Source: Streptomyces sp. NBC_00443
GTDB taxonomy: Bacteria; Actinomycetota; Actinomycetes; Streptomycetales; Streptomycetaceae
Reading direction: 5' to 3'
Assembly (NCBI RefSeq): GCF_036014175.1
Contig: NZ_CP107917.1
Coordinates: forward strand, 3,968,001 to 4,032,000
DNA: 64,000 nucleotides
Below, in pieces: positions 24,642 through 35,014 of this stretch (position 1 is its first letter; every line of letters begins with the position of its first letter). The translations under genes were made by a program, and so were the position numbers. The notes under the pieces were generated by a model. That model was given only the letters and a program-made list of their open reading frames with translations. It ran no database searches and was not told the DNA's origin.

Positions 24642-25262
24642 TCAGATCTTCAGACCGTTGGCCCGCAGGAAGGACACGGGGTCGATGGCGGAGCCGTAGT
24701 TGGCACTCTTACGGATCTCGAAGTGCAGGTGCGGACCGCTGGAGTTACCGGTGCTGCCGGACTTGGCTATGTGCTGGCCGGTCTTGACGACCTGGCCGAT
24801 CTTCACGTCGATGCGCGACAGGTGGGCGTACTGGGAGAAGGTCCCGTTGCCGTGCTTGATGACGACGGCGTTGCCGTACGCGGGACCGTCACCGGCGCCA
24901 TTGCCGCCGGCCTTGACGACCGTGCCGCCGTGCGCGGCCATGACGTCGGTGCCGGTCGCGACGGCGAAGTCCTGCCCACTGTGGGTGGACTGCCACATGC
25001 CGCCGGCCTGCGCGAAGCTGGCGGACTTCGTGTACTTCTTCACCGGGCTGACCCAGGAGGCGGCCTTCTTGGCGGCGGCCTTCTTCGCGGCGGCACTCTG
25101 CGCCTGGACGGCGGTGGAGGCAGCGGGAGCGGAGCTCATCTCGGCAGCGACCGCGCCTCCGGCGCCCAGCACGACCGAGGCCCCCAGGCCGGCGGCCAGC
25201 ACAGCCGCACGGGTGCGGAAGGTGGACGTACGGGACGAACGGAACGAGAAGCGCGGGGACAT
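24642..25262 (-). CDS. Secreted M23 family peptidase (peptidoglycan endopeptidase)
   Basis: 206 aa. Signal peptide at about 1-40 (RSSRTSTFRTRAAVLAAGLGASVVLGAGGAVAAEMSSA) followed by an Ala/Lys-rich linker and an M23/LytM domain. Zinc ligands: HSGQDFAVATGTDV (His and Asp) and the HxH of GPHLHFEIR; the active-site His is in YAHLSRID. Such enzymes cut peptide bridges in the cell wall. ATG 25262 was chosen because it begins just before the signal peptide. A long 5' leader (about 280 nt to the next feature) with palindromes lies upstream. Confidence 0.92.
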   Translation of the reverse strand: MSPRFSFRSSRTSTFRTRAAVLAAGLGASVVLGAGGAVAAEMSSAPAASTAVQAQSAAAKKAAAKKAASWVSPVKKYTKSASFAQAGGMWQSTHSGQDFAVATGTDVMAAHGGTVVKAGGNGAGDGPAYGNAVVIKHGNGTFSQYAHLSRIDVKIGQVVKTGQHIAKSGSTGNSSGPHLHFEIRKSANYGSAIDPVSFLRANGLKI

Positions 25263-25548
25263 TCGAAACCTCACGGGGACGACGACAGAGAAAGCCACCC
25301 GACTGCTCAGGCATTCGCCGGATGGCCATCCCTTGGTAACCCCTGCTCCCTCGAACCCCAAAACCCCTTATCTACGACTAGCGCTAGTACTTCGCCGCAA
25401 AAATCCCCGCATCTTGACAGATCACCTAATACGGACGAACCAGCACTGACGCCGAAACACCTTGCCAGCTTTCATAGCTAACGCCCGATTTGCCCGCTAC
25501 CCCCGCTTCCACTATTCCCGCTAGTAACGGACAAATCGCCTGTGCGGC
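25263..25548 (-). promoter_or_regulatory. Long leader/promoter region of the M23 peptidase gene
   Basis: Lower-GC non-coding stretch of 286 nt. It contains a 12-bp perfect palindrome ACTAGCGCTAGT at 25377-25388 and a second, GGATGGCCATCC, near 25318-25329. Peptidase leaders in Streptomyces often carry the c-di-AMP (ydaO) riboswitch; I searched by eye for its conserved segments and did not find them. A site for a dimeric regulator is the simpler reading. Confidence 0.4.
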
Positions 25549-26344
25549 ATGTCACCGCCCTATGCAATCGGAAGACCCCGGAATGTGACGGGCACTACCC
25601 TGCTGCTCCGCGGTGAGAGGCGGACGCTCGGCGAGCGGGAGTTACGCAAGCTCGTCCGCGAGCCCAGCCGATCCCCACTCGTGCAGTGGCTGGCCGTCAC
25701 CACCGCCCGCCAGGAGGAGCTGTCCGGTCGACGCGCTCAGCTCATGGTCCGCGTGGCCTTCGCCCCGCCCCTGCGCACCCTCACCCGCGGCAGCGCCCGC
25801 CTCCCCGTCCCCGGCGACTTCCTGGATGCGGTCAGCTGACCGCCCGCCGGCTCACAGCCGCCCCGCTTGCTGCCGATCGACGGCGTCAACGTGGTCCCGG
25901 AACAGGAACGTGCCCGCACCCGTCGCTGGCTCGCCGACCTCCTGGCCGCCTTCTTCGCGGTGCTCGTCCGCCGCCGGCACGAGGCTGCGGGCGCGGGCGC
26001 GGGCGCGGGCGCGGACGCGGACGCGGCACCGGGCGAGGCGCTGCTGTCCTCGGTGCGCACGAAGCCGAGCCTGGGGCGCCTGGCGACCAACCCGTTGATG
26101 TGCGCCCTGATCTGCGCCCTGCACCGCGAACGCCGGGACCACGAATGCGAACTGACGGGGGATCTGGACGAGGAGTCCCAGGTCGAGTTGCTCCAACGGC
26201 TCGCGTTCCGATGGCCTCGGTCTCGCCCCCTTGGCCGCCCACCCTCGGCTCACCCTGGTGAACACGATGGGCACTCGGCTCCGCAACGCCGACGGACGCC
26301 CCGCCAGGCTCCGTCTCAACCCGCTCTCCGGGCCGCAGCCCTAG
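25549..26344 (+). pseudogene. Decayed NACHT-type (STAND) NTPase gene
   Basis: Pieces of a NACHT domain survive in order: GTTLLLRGE (strand before the P-loop), WLAVTTARQEELSG, PLRTLTRGSARLPVPGDFLDAV, then a stop at 25837-25839, then LLPIDGVNVVPEQERARTRRWLADLLAAF (a worn Walker B; intact forms read VDGIDEVPE), RRRHEAAG, and SVRTKPSLGRLATNPLMCALICALHRERR. The P-loop is replaced by unrelated residues, about 40 residues after Walker B are missing, and a GCGGGC/GCGGAC simple repeat lies at about 25987-26024. The last frame ends at 26344. No complete product can be made; it is a fossil of an NLR-like gene. Confidence 0.65.
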
Positions 26345-26503
26345 GACTGAGCGCCCACCCGCAAGCAGATCGACAGCGCCATGTGACGCACACCTCTAGC
26401 GACTTACCCTTCAGTAACCTTACCGTTCCCCTCACGCCATCCCCACCCACGAACATGCACGCGACAACGACATAGCGCACGTGACGTGAGAGGACCCCCA
26501 CAC

Positions 26504-27151
26504 ATGACGCTTCGCCGCCCCTGGGCACGCCGGATCGCGGTCGGTACCGTCTCCGCGGCCGCCCTCGTGGCCCTCGCGGTCCCCGCCGAAGCGGCGTCCG
26601 CCGCGACGAGCACCTCGGCCACCGCCACCAGCACGGCGGCAGCGGCCTCCTCTGCGGATGTCGACTACGACACCTGGCAGAAGGACTGCCAGGCGGTGAT
26701 GGACCAGGCGCTGCCCGCCCTGAAACAGCGGATCGCGAACACCAAGCCGGGTGAGAAGCAGGCGATCGTCTTCGACATCGACAACACCACCCTGGAGACG
26801 GACTTCGGCTTCAGCTACCCGCAGCCGGCCAACGAGCCCGTCCGGGAGGTCGCCGAGTACGCGCAGGAGCACGGCGTCTCCCTGTTCTTCGTGACCGCCC
26901 GCCCGGGCATCATCTACTCGGTGACCGACTACAACCTCGAGTACCGCGGCTACCAGGTCTCCGGGCTGTACGTGCGCAGCTTCTTCGACCTCTTCAAGAA
27001 CGTCGGCGACTACAAGACGGCGCAGCGCGTCGACATCGAGAAGAAGGGCTACACGATCATCGCGAACATCGGCAACAGCGCCACCGACCTGTCGGGCGGC
27101 CATGCCGAGAAGACGTACAAGCTGCCGGACTACAACGGGCAGCTTTCCTGA
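26504..27151 (+). CDS. Secreted HAD-superfamily acid phosphatase
   Basis: 215 aa. Signal peptide at about 1-40 (RRPWARRIAVGTVSAAALVALAVPAEAASA), Ala/Thr/Ser spacer, then a class B-like HAD domain: motif I VFDIDNTTLETD (nucleophile and acid/base Asp), motif II FFVTARPG, and the conserved Lys in a DYKTAQRVDIEKKGY context, with motif III near NIGNSATDL. Probably a secreted or surface phosphatase that frees phosphate from nucleotides or other esters. ATG 26504 has GAGAGG about 10-15 nt upstream. It follows the NACHT remnant and is followed by a strong hairpin. Confidence 0.9.
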   Translation: MTLRRPWARRIAVGTVSAAALVALAVPAEAASAATSTSATATSTAAAASSADVDYDTWQKDCQAVMDQALPALKQRIANTKPGEKQAIVFDIDNTTLETDFGFSYPQPANEPVREVAEYAQEHGVSLFFVTARPGIIYSVTDYNLEYRGYQVSGLYVRSFFDLFKNVGDYKTAQRVDIEKKGYTIIANIGNSATDLSGGHAEKTYKLPDYNGQLS

Positions 27152-27177
27152 CGGAGCGTGCGAAAACGGAGCGTGCG

Positions 27178-27220
27178 AAAAAGGGACTGCCCCGGGACCA
27201 GGTCCCGGGGCAGCCCCTTT
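27178..27220. terminator. Bidirectional Rho-independent-type terminator
   Basis: Perfect 13-bp stem CTGCCCCGGGACC (27187-27199) and its complement (27201-27213) with a one-base loop, extended by AAGGG/CCCCTTT on both sides. It lies between the convergent phosphatase and clpC genes and can serve both strands. Just before it a 15-nt unit containing GGAGCGTGCGAAA is repeated twice in tandem (about 27151-27180). Confidence 0.85.
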
Positions 27221-27240
27221 GGTTCAGGCGAAGCGCGCGG

Positions 27241-29766
<2,526 letters not shown>

Positions 29767-30196
29767 CGTTAATCGCTCCTCAGAGCGGTCAGGCAGTGGG
29801 GGGAACTTCCCCTCCCTGTCCTTCCGCAGCTTAGTCCCGCAAGCGGGGACCGCTCATTCCAACTGCCGACACCGTCGATGGCCTCCTGACCTCGAACGCC
29901 GACATCTGCTCCAACCCGATGGTGCGAGACGATGTTCCCGCAGGCCAGGCACTTACCCTCACCATCAGTACGCCGATGGCGAACGTGAGACCACCTTGCC
30001 TGCGTGTCGCCCCCTCCCACTAGGGATGTCTTACCCGCTGGGACTGACACTCCATGCCGCGCCCCCCGGTTCCCTCCGCTACGGGCGAACAACCTTGCGC
30101 CACCCCACACCCCCGCACGCCCCCGATTCAGACACTCTGTGCATTCACCGGAACACCCAGCGTAACCCGCACGTCCATTCGGCGGTTGCGCTTGGC
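29767..30196. other. Non-coding region upstream of clpC
   Basis: 430 nt, moderately lower GC, without a credible gene. It should contain the clpC promoter. An imperfect inverted repeat GTCCCGC-AA-GCGGGGAC stands at 29834-29850, and CGCTCCTCAGAGCG covers the clpC ribosome-binding region at about 29773-29786. I looked for a ClgR-type site (GTTCGC-N5-GCG) and saw none that fits well. Confidence 0.45.
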
Positions 30197-31004
30197 ATGG
30201 TCGGCACCCGCTCCAAGATCACCACGGACCTCGCCTCCATCCCCCTCCCCGTCGGCCGCTCGATCCGAGCGATCAGGTCCGCCGGTGGTACGAGAACGAA
30301 CTGGGCTGGCCGGTGGTGCCCGCCACGCCCGGATCCACGCCCGGAGCCCCGCTGAGCCTTCGCGTGGGCCTGAGCTTCGACGTCCTGGACGTCCCCGCCG
30401 AGGCGGGCCGCGCGGCACTGCGCCATCTGGCACCGGACTCGCCGGTGGCCGTCCAGGGCGACCGGATGCGGCTGCTCCTGGCCGCGGGCAGCGCGGAGGA
30501 GGTGCCGGGGGTGCTGGACTGGCTGGAGTGGGGCACGCTGCCCCTGGACCTGACGGCACTGGGTGAGGGCGACCTCATGGAGGCGCCGCTGCCGCCCGAC
30601 AGGCGGCCGGTCATGGCCGTAGGGCCGCTTGGGGTTCTCGGGTCACCGGCGCTGGTGCGGCACCTCGCAGCCGAACCGGGCTCGGTGGGTGGGGGTCCGG
30701 CCGCGGTGGCCGTACGGTGTCCCGCCGATGGGGGACCGGGGGGAGCCGTACGGCGTCCTGGCCTGCCGGGGCACTGCGGAGTGCGGTCGCTTCCCCTGGA
30801 CCGCTCCGATGCAGTGCAGGGGGCCGCCGTGTGGCTGCGGCCCCCGAGCCTGGGGGCGAGGTCGAGGCCTCGCTGCCGACGCTGTCGGCCCTTGGGGGCG
30901 GTGGGGGCGCCCCCGATCTCCTGCGGGTACTGGGCACGGTGGCGACGCACTGCCACCGCCTGGGACTGCGACGCGCGTGCGTGCAGCCTTCGGCCTGTCC
31001 GTAG
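30197..31004 (+). pseudogene. Conserved Streptomyces hypothetical gene with two apparent single-base contractions
   Basis: Coding sense passes through three frames. From ATG 30197: MVGTRSKITTDLASIPLPVG; then, one frame away, PLDPSDQVRRWYENELGWPVVPATPG...LSFDVLDVPAEAGRAALRHLAPDSPVAVQGDRMRLLLAAGS...; then, from about 30840, EPGGEVEASLPTLSALGGGGGAPDLLRVLGTVATHCHRLGLRRACVQP to the stop at 31004. One extra C near 30256 (GGCCG) and one in the C5 run near 30840 would join all parts into one protein of about 270 residues. So either a recent pseudogene or sequence errors. Function unknown; I recall such a gene beside lsr2 in other Streptomyces. Confidence 0.55.
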
Positions 31005-31022
31005 ATCAGGCATCGCCCCGGA

Positions 31023-31358
31023 TCAGGCGTTGGCCTTCTCGTAAGCCTCGCGAATGGACGCCGGAACGCGGCCGCGGTCGTTGACCTCGTAACCGTTCTC
31101 CTTGGCCCACGCGCGGATCTGCGCGGTGTCCTGGCTGCCGCCGGAAGTGGCGCGCGCCTTTCCGCGTCCACCCGAAGCACGGCCTCCGGTACGGCGACCG
31201 CCCTTCACGTAAGGCTCGAGAAGGCCGCGGAGCTTGTCCGCATTGCCGGTCGTGAGATCGATCTCGTACGTCTTGCCGTCCAGCGCGAACGTCACGGTCT
31301 CGTCCGCCTCGCCGCCGTCGAGGTCGTCGACAAGAAGGACCTGAACCTTCTGTGCCAC
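31023..31358 (-). CDS. lsr2: Lsr2 nucleoid-associated protein
   Basis: 111 aa. N-terminal dimerisation domain (AQKVQVLLVDDLDGGEADETVTFALDGKTYEIDLTTGNADKLRGLLEPYV), basic Gly/Arg linker, and the C-terminal DNA-binding domain with the minor-groove RGR motif in DTAQIRAWAKENGYEVNDRGRVPASIREAYEKANA. Lsr2 silences AT-rich and horizontally acquired DNA, including specialised-metabolite clusters in Streptomyces. GTG 31358 was chosen for the AAAGGA site 6-11 nt upstream; it gives the conserved (M)AQKVQV start. A palindrome lies 75 nt upstream. Confidence 0.96.
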   Translation of the reverse strand: MAQKVQVLLVDDLDGGEADETVTFALDGKTYEIDLTTGNADKLRGLLEPYVKGGRRTGGRASGGRGKARATSGGSQDTAQIRAWAKENGYEVNDRGRVPASIREAYEKANA

Positions 31359-31430
31359 CGGATTTCCTTTCATCGATAACTTGAGGGCCTGGGGTCTGCG
31401 GCGTCCGCCGTTTCGCCGTCCCCTGTTATA

Positions 31431-31442
31431 TGCAGTACTGCA
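31431..31442. promoter_or_regulatory. 12-bp palindrome in the lsr2 promoter region
   Basis: TGCAGTACTGCA is a perfect palindrome and abuts TATAAC (reading toward lsr2), a plausible -10 box. It may be an operator overlapping the lsr2 promoter. No matching site was noticed elsewhere. Confidence 0.4.
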
Positions 31443-31583
31443 GTACGTCGGAAAGCAAACCGCTTTTGCTGGAAAAACACAAACCCCCGGGAGAGACCCA
31501 CAGGCCGACTGCGGTCCGGAAACATGCGCGTTTCGGACATAGGGCACCTGGGCAGGGCCACCCGTCGGAATTGTGGGCGACGA

Positions 31584-32147
31584 TCACAGATGCAGAAGCA
31601 TCCGGCTGTTGCCCAAGGTGTTCGGTTTCACTCGTTCGAGACCGAGGAACTCCGCGACGCCCTCGTCATAGGAACGCAGCAGCTCAGCGTAGACATCGGT
31701 GTCGACCGGCGTCTCCCCGATCTCCACGAAGCCGTGCTTGCCGAAGAAGTCCACTTCGAAGGTGAGACAGAAAACGCGGCGAACGCCGAGCCAGCGCGCG
31801 GTGTGCAGCAACTTCTCCAGCAACTGATGACCGACGCCGGCGCCCTTCAGGCCGGGCTTCACGGCCAGAGTGCGGACTTCCGCCAGGTCTTCCCACATCA
31901 CGTGCAGGGCACCGGCGCCGACGACCTCGCCGTTGTCGTCCCGTTCCGCGACCCAGAACTCCTGGATGTCCTCGTAAAGAGTCACCGTGGCTTTGTCGAG
32001 CAGGATCCGACGCCGGACGTACTCGTCAAGGAGACGACGCACCGCCGGGACATCACCGGTGCGGGCCCGCCGGACGGTGATGGCTTTTGCGGTGACTTCT
32101 GGGCTCTGAGCCGCGGGGCTCTCGGCCGAGTGGCTCTCTGCGGACAT
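31584..32147 (-). CDS. Amino-acid N-acetyltransferase, GNAT family (ArgA-type)
   Basis: 187 aa. After a Ser/Ala/Glu start the GNAT fold begins at KAITVRRARTGDVPAVRRLLDEYVRRRILLDK; the acetyl-CoA binding segment is AEVRTLAVKPGLKGAGVGHQLLEKLLHTARWLGVRRVFCLTFEVDFFGKHGFVEIGE. The sequence agrees with the short single-domain N-acetylglutamate synthase described in mycobacteria and Streptomyces, which starts arginine synthesis, but other small acceptors are possible. Located 9 nt upstream of nothing on its strand: the next minus-strand gene upstream ends at 32157, so these two may be co-transcribed. Confidence 0.85.
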   Translation of the reverse strand: MSAESHSAESPAAQSPEVTAKAITVRRARTGDVPAVRRLLDEYVRRRILLDKATVTLYEDIQEFWVAERDDNGEVVGAGALHVMWEDLAEVRTLAVKPGLKGAGVGHQLLEKLLHTARWLGVRRVFCLTFEVDFFGKHGFVEIGETPVDTDVYAELLRSYDEGVAEFLGLERVKPNTLGNSRMLLHL

Positions 32148-32156
32148 GAGCGGACG

Positions 32157-32696
32157 CTATCGCCCGTCGGGCTCCGGTGCCGAGGCGGGGTTCTGGGGAG
32201 CGGTATCGGTACGGGTATCCGCGGCGGTATCGCCGCTGGTATCGGTGCTGGTGGTATCGGCGGCAGCGCTGGTATCGGTGCCCGTAACGCGGCGTGTATC
32301 CGGCGCTTCCGTGGGTTCGGGCGTTTCCGGGCCCTGGACGATGCGTACGGCGTTCCGCAAGGCCTGGCGCTGTTCCTCGCTCATCATGCCGAAGAAGGCG
32401 ACGAGTGCCGCGGCGGGGTTGTCGCTCTGGGACCAGGCGTCGTTCATCAGGGCGGCGGCGTAGGCGGCTCGGGTGGAGACCGCCTCATATCGATAGGCCC
32501 GGCCTTCCGCCTCGCGGCGTACCCAGCCCTTCTGATGGAGATTGTCCAAAACGGTCATCACCGTGGTGTACGCGATGGACCGCTCCTGCTGAAGATCTTC
32601 CAGGACTTCTCGAACGGTCACCGGGCGGTTCCACTTCCACACCCGCGTCATGACCGTGTCTTCGAGTTCTCCCAATGGGCGAGGCACAGCTCGCAC
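32157..32696 (-). CDS. BlaI/MecI-type winged-helix repressor with repetitive C-terminus
   Basis: 179 aa from GTG 32696. The BlaI domain is clear: LGELEDTVMTRVWKWNRPVTVREVLEDLQQERSIAYTTVMTVLDNLHQKGWVRREAEGRAYRYEAV (about 8-75), followed by a dimerisation segment with ALVAFFGMMSEEQRQAL. The last 45 residues are a Thr/Asp/Ala repeat (TGTDTSAAADTTSTDTSGDTAADTRTDTA) encoded by repeated GGTATC-type units. No M56 BlaR1-type sensor lies next to it, unlike many BlaI genes, so its signal is unknown. Confidence 0.9.
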   Translation of the reverse strand: MRAVPRPLGELEDTVMTRVWKWNRPVTVREVLEDLQQERSIAYTTVMTVLDNLHQKGWVRREAEGRAYRYEAVSTRAAYAAALMNDAWSQSDNPAAALVAFFGMMSEEQRQALRNAVRIVQGPETPEPTEAPDTRRVTGTDTSAAADTTSTDTSGDTAADTRTDTAPQNPASAPEPDGR

Positions 32697-32755
32697 AATA
32701 GTGGGAGATCTGGGTGTTGGCGTGCCGGACGGGCACTTTCTCCGGCAAACAGGAA

Positions 32756-32803
32756 CAAAAAGGGCGTACGACTCGGAAAGCGGTGAGCTCGGAGTCGTAC
32801 GCC
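32756..32803 (-). terminator. Rho-independent terminator of the 59-aa gene
   Basis: Inverted repeat GGCGTACGACTC (32763-32774) and its complement (32792-32803), 12 bp, followed in the minus-strand direction by five T (CCCTTTTTG). It lies 18 nt after the stop of the small membrane-protein gene. Confidence 0.85.
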
Positions 32804-32820
32804 GTCGTACGCCGTCGGGT

Positions 32821-33000
32821 TCAGGCGTCCGGGGTCGCCGAGGCCTGGCGGGTGCCCTCCACGCGCGCGAGGGCGGCGTCCACGGCCGCGTCCTCCTTGG
32901 CCTTGTTGGCTCCGCCCTGGGTCTTCACGATCACCCTGATCACACCGATGAAGAACACGGCCATGACGGCCGGGGGGAGGAGTGCGGAGACGTAGTCCAT
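32821..33000 (-). CDS. Small membrane protein, 59 aa
   Basis: A short ORF starting at ATG 33000 and ending at TGA 32823-32821. One membrane helix at about 5-24 (SALLPPAVMAVFFIGVIRVI) is followed by a charged cytoplasmic tail (VKTQGGANKAKEDAAVDAALARVEG). Codon use is strongly G/C at third positions and the gene is followed at once by a proper terminator, which supports it as real. This small one-helix protein type is common in Streptomyces; no function is known to me. Confidence 0.8.
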   Translation of the reverse strand: MDYVSALLPPAVMAVFFIGVIRVIVKTQGGANKAKEDAAVDAALARVEGTRQASATPDA

Positions 33001-33085
33001 GCGTCCAGGGTAGCCAGGGGGTGGGAGGCGGGTGGGGCGGGGGTTGGGGGTTTGTGGGGTGGTTCGCGCCTCAGTGGTTCACGTC

Positions 33086-33814
33086 TCAGCCTGCTGCGAG
33101 CTGCTGGGGCGGGTTCGTGGGGGGCGGGGTCGGTTTGCGGCGGGGGAAGACCTCGCCGGGGGTGGGGATGGGGCGCGCCGGCTTGGGGGCTGGTGGTGTG
33201 CGCTCGGGGCCGGGGCCCGGGTCGGGCTTGGGGGTGGCCGGCTTCTCCGCGGGCTTCTTCCGGGGCGGCTTGGCGGGGTCCTGGCCGGCCGCCTGCGCCG
33301 GGAGGTCGACCGGGGGGTGGGGGCGGTCGGCGCAGAGGCCCCCGGGGAGGGCCAGGAGGTGCGTACGGGACGCGGGGATGGCCGGCTTGGCAGGAGCGGC
33401 CGGGTGGGCGGAGCCGCGCGCGAGACGGGCTCGTACGTCCTGTTCTGCCAGTGCCTGGCAGCGGGTGAGGAGGGCGGCGGCGGTGGGGTTGCCGCGCAGC
33501 GCGCGGAGGGCGGCGAGGTCCTCGGCGGTCGGGGGGTGCGCGGCGGCGAGGGCTTCCTCGAGGAGGGCGAGGTAGCCGGCTGCGGTGCCGGGGAGGGCGG
33601 CGCGGTAGCGGGCCAGGTCGGCCGTCAGGAAGGCACGCAGCCGGGCGCCCTCGCGCATCGCCTCGTCGAGCGACTCGGCGAGGCGGAGGCAGTCCTGGAC
33701 CTCCTCGGCCGAGGCGGGGCTGGGGTGTAGGGCGAGGGCGAGAGCGCGGCGGAGCACACGCAGCTCCTCCGCGCCGAACGCCATGGCGCCGCGGGATCCG
33801 TATGGCGTGGGCAT
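33086..33814 (-). CDS. Conserved actinobacterial protein with proline-rich C-terminus
   Basis: 242 aa. The first 140 residues are all-helical (FGAEELRVLRRALALALHPSPASAEEVQDCLRLAESLDEAMREGARLRAFLTADLARYRAALPGTAAGYLALLEEALAAA, given here in part as LARYRAALPGTAAG), and the rest is Pro/Lys-rich (PPRKKPAEKPATPKP) and probably disordered. No signal peptide. I recognise it only as a recurrent Streptomyces protein of unknown function. The start at 33814 gives MPTPYGSRGAMAFGAEEL; ATG 33784 is an alternative. Confidence 0.7.
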   Translation of the reverse strand: MPTPYGSRGAMAFGAEELRVLRRALALALHPSPASAEEVQDCLRLAESLDEAMREGARLRAFLTADLARYRAALPGTAAGYLALLEEALAAAHPPTAEDLAALRALRGNPTAAALLTRCQALAEQDVRARLARGSAHPAAPAKPAIPASRTHLLALPGGLCADRPHPPVDLPAQAAGQDPAKPPRKKPAEKPATPKPDPGPGPERTPPAPKPARPIPTPGEVFPRRKPTPPPTNPPQQLAAG

Positions 33815-34208
33815 GGGCCGACGATACGCGCTAATCAGACAAACGCGGCATAGGTGGGGTGGGTGTGGCGTGGGGAGCCACTCGGGTGGTGGGGGGTTGG
33901 GGGCGGGGGGTGCCTGCGGCGGCCTGTGGCTGCTTCGGTGGGGGTTCGCGTGGCGCCTGCGGGTGTGTGGTGGGTCGGGGCCGTGCCGGGGGTGTCCGTC
34001 CTCGGACCGGCGGTCCCCCTAGGCCAAGAGGTACCGCGTGTTGACGCCGGCCACTGCGGGCGGACACCCCCCGCCACGTCCCCTTGCCGCCGTCGGCGAC
34101 TGCGGCGCCGCGGGGTGCGCCCACCACCACGGCCCATCTGCAGCTGCCATCGCCGGTCCCGGCATTCCAGCCCGTCCTGCCGCAGGCCCCCGTGCCGTAC
34201 CGGCGGGG
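33815..34208. other. Intergenic region carrying the uninterrupted repeat copy B
   Basis: 394 nt without a credible gene. Most of it (33894-34168) is the inverted-repeat element described separately. Confidence 0.6.
33894..34168. repeat. Dispersed inverted-repeat element, copy B (intact)
   Basis: It is the reverse complement of the sequence flanking the IS at 4247-4401 and 5404-5531. Arms are at 33983-33998 and 34061-34077 (GTGCCGGGGGTGTCCG against CGGACACCCCCCGCCAC, nearly complementary). At the point where copy A holds the IS, copy B reads straight through (GGCCTAGGGGGACC in the orientation of copy A). So B preserves the pre-insertion state. Confidence 0.75.
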
Positions 34209-35006
34209 TCACATTCGGGAGACGTTGCGTTCGTAGACCAGGCGGAGGCCGATCAGGGTCAACCAGGGTTCGTGTTCGTCGATGACGGAGGACTCGCCCA
34301 GGACCATGGGGGCCAGGCCGCCCGTGGCGATGACCGTGACGTCGTCGGCGTCGTCGGCGAGTTCGCGGGCCATGCGGTTGACGACGCCGTCCACCTGGCC
34401 GGCGAAGCCGTAGATGATGCCGGACTGCATGGCCTCGACCGTGTTCTTGCCGATGACGCTGCGCGGGCGGGCCACCTCGATCTTGCGGAGCTGGGCGCCC
34501 CTGACGCCGAGGGCCTCGACCGAGATCTCGATGCCGGGAGCGATGACACCGCCGATGTACTCGCCGCGCGCGCTCACCGCGTCGAACGTCGTCGCCGTAC
34601 CGAAGTCGACGACGATGGCCGGGCCGCCGTACAGGTCGACCGCTGCCACCGCGTTGATGATGCGGTCGGCCCCGACCTCCTTGGGGTTGTCCGTGAGGAT
34701 CGGGACGCCCGTCTTCACACCCGGTTCGACGAGGACCGCGGGGACGTCGCCGTAGTAGCGGCGAGTCACCTCGCGGAGTTCGTGAAGGACGGAAGGGACG
34801 GTGGCGCAGATGGCGATTCCGTCGATGCCGTCGCCCAGCTCGTCGCCGAGCAGCGGGTGCATGCCCATCAGGCCCTGGAGGAGGACCGCCAGTTCGTCGG
34901 CGGTGCGGCGGGCGTCCGTCGAGATGCGCCAGTGCTCGACGATGTCCTCGCCGTCGAACAGGCCGAGGACGGTGTGCGTGTTGCCTACGTCGATCGTGAG
35001 GAGCAT
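34209..35006 (-). CDS. coaX: Type III pantothenate kinase
   Basis: CoaX phosphorylates pantothenate, the first step to coenzyme A. 265 aa of the ASKHA fold: MLLTIDVGNTHTVLGLFDG (phosphate-1), GADRIINAVAAVDLYGGPAIVVDFGTATTFDAV (phosphate-2 with the catalytic Asp), and VIATGGLAPMVLGES (adenosine motif). Length is typical. The gene is 8 nt downstream of nadC and is the last of the cofactor operon. Actinobacteria may also carry a CoaA-type enzyme elsewhere. Confidence 0.96.
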   Translation of the reverse strand: MLLTIDVGNTHTVLGLFDGEDIVEHWRISTDARRTADELAVLLQGLMGMHPLLGDELGDGIDGIAICATVPSVLHELREVTRRYYGDVPAVLVEPGVKTGVPILTDNPKEVGADRIINAVAAVDLYGGPAIVVDFGTATTFDAVSARGEYIGGVIAPGIEISVEALGVRGAQLRKIEVARPRSVIGKNTVEAMQSGIIYGFAGQVDGVVNRMARELADDADDVTVIATGGLAPMVLGESSVIDEHEPWLTLIGLRLVYERNVSRM

Positions 35007-35014
35007 GCCGGTCC

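Noticed and set aside
25263..25548. ydaO-type c-di-AMP riboswitch before the M23 peptidase
   Set aside because: The conserved GGGGUGAAUCC-like and CAGCUAACC-like segments were not found in order; kept only as an open question.
25987..26024. GCGGGC/GCGGAC short tandem repeats as a CRISPR or satellite array
   Set aside because: Simple hexamer expansion inside a pseudogene; no spacers and no cas genes.
29767..29960. ClgR binding site before clpC
   Set aside because: Only imperfect CGC...GCG pairs with the wrong spacing were seen.
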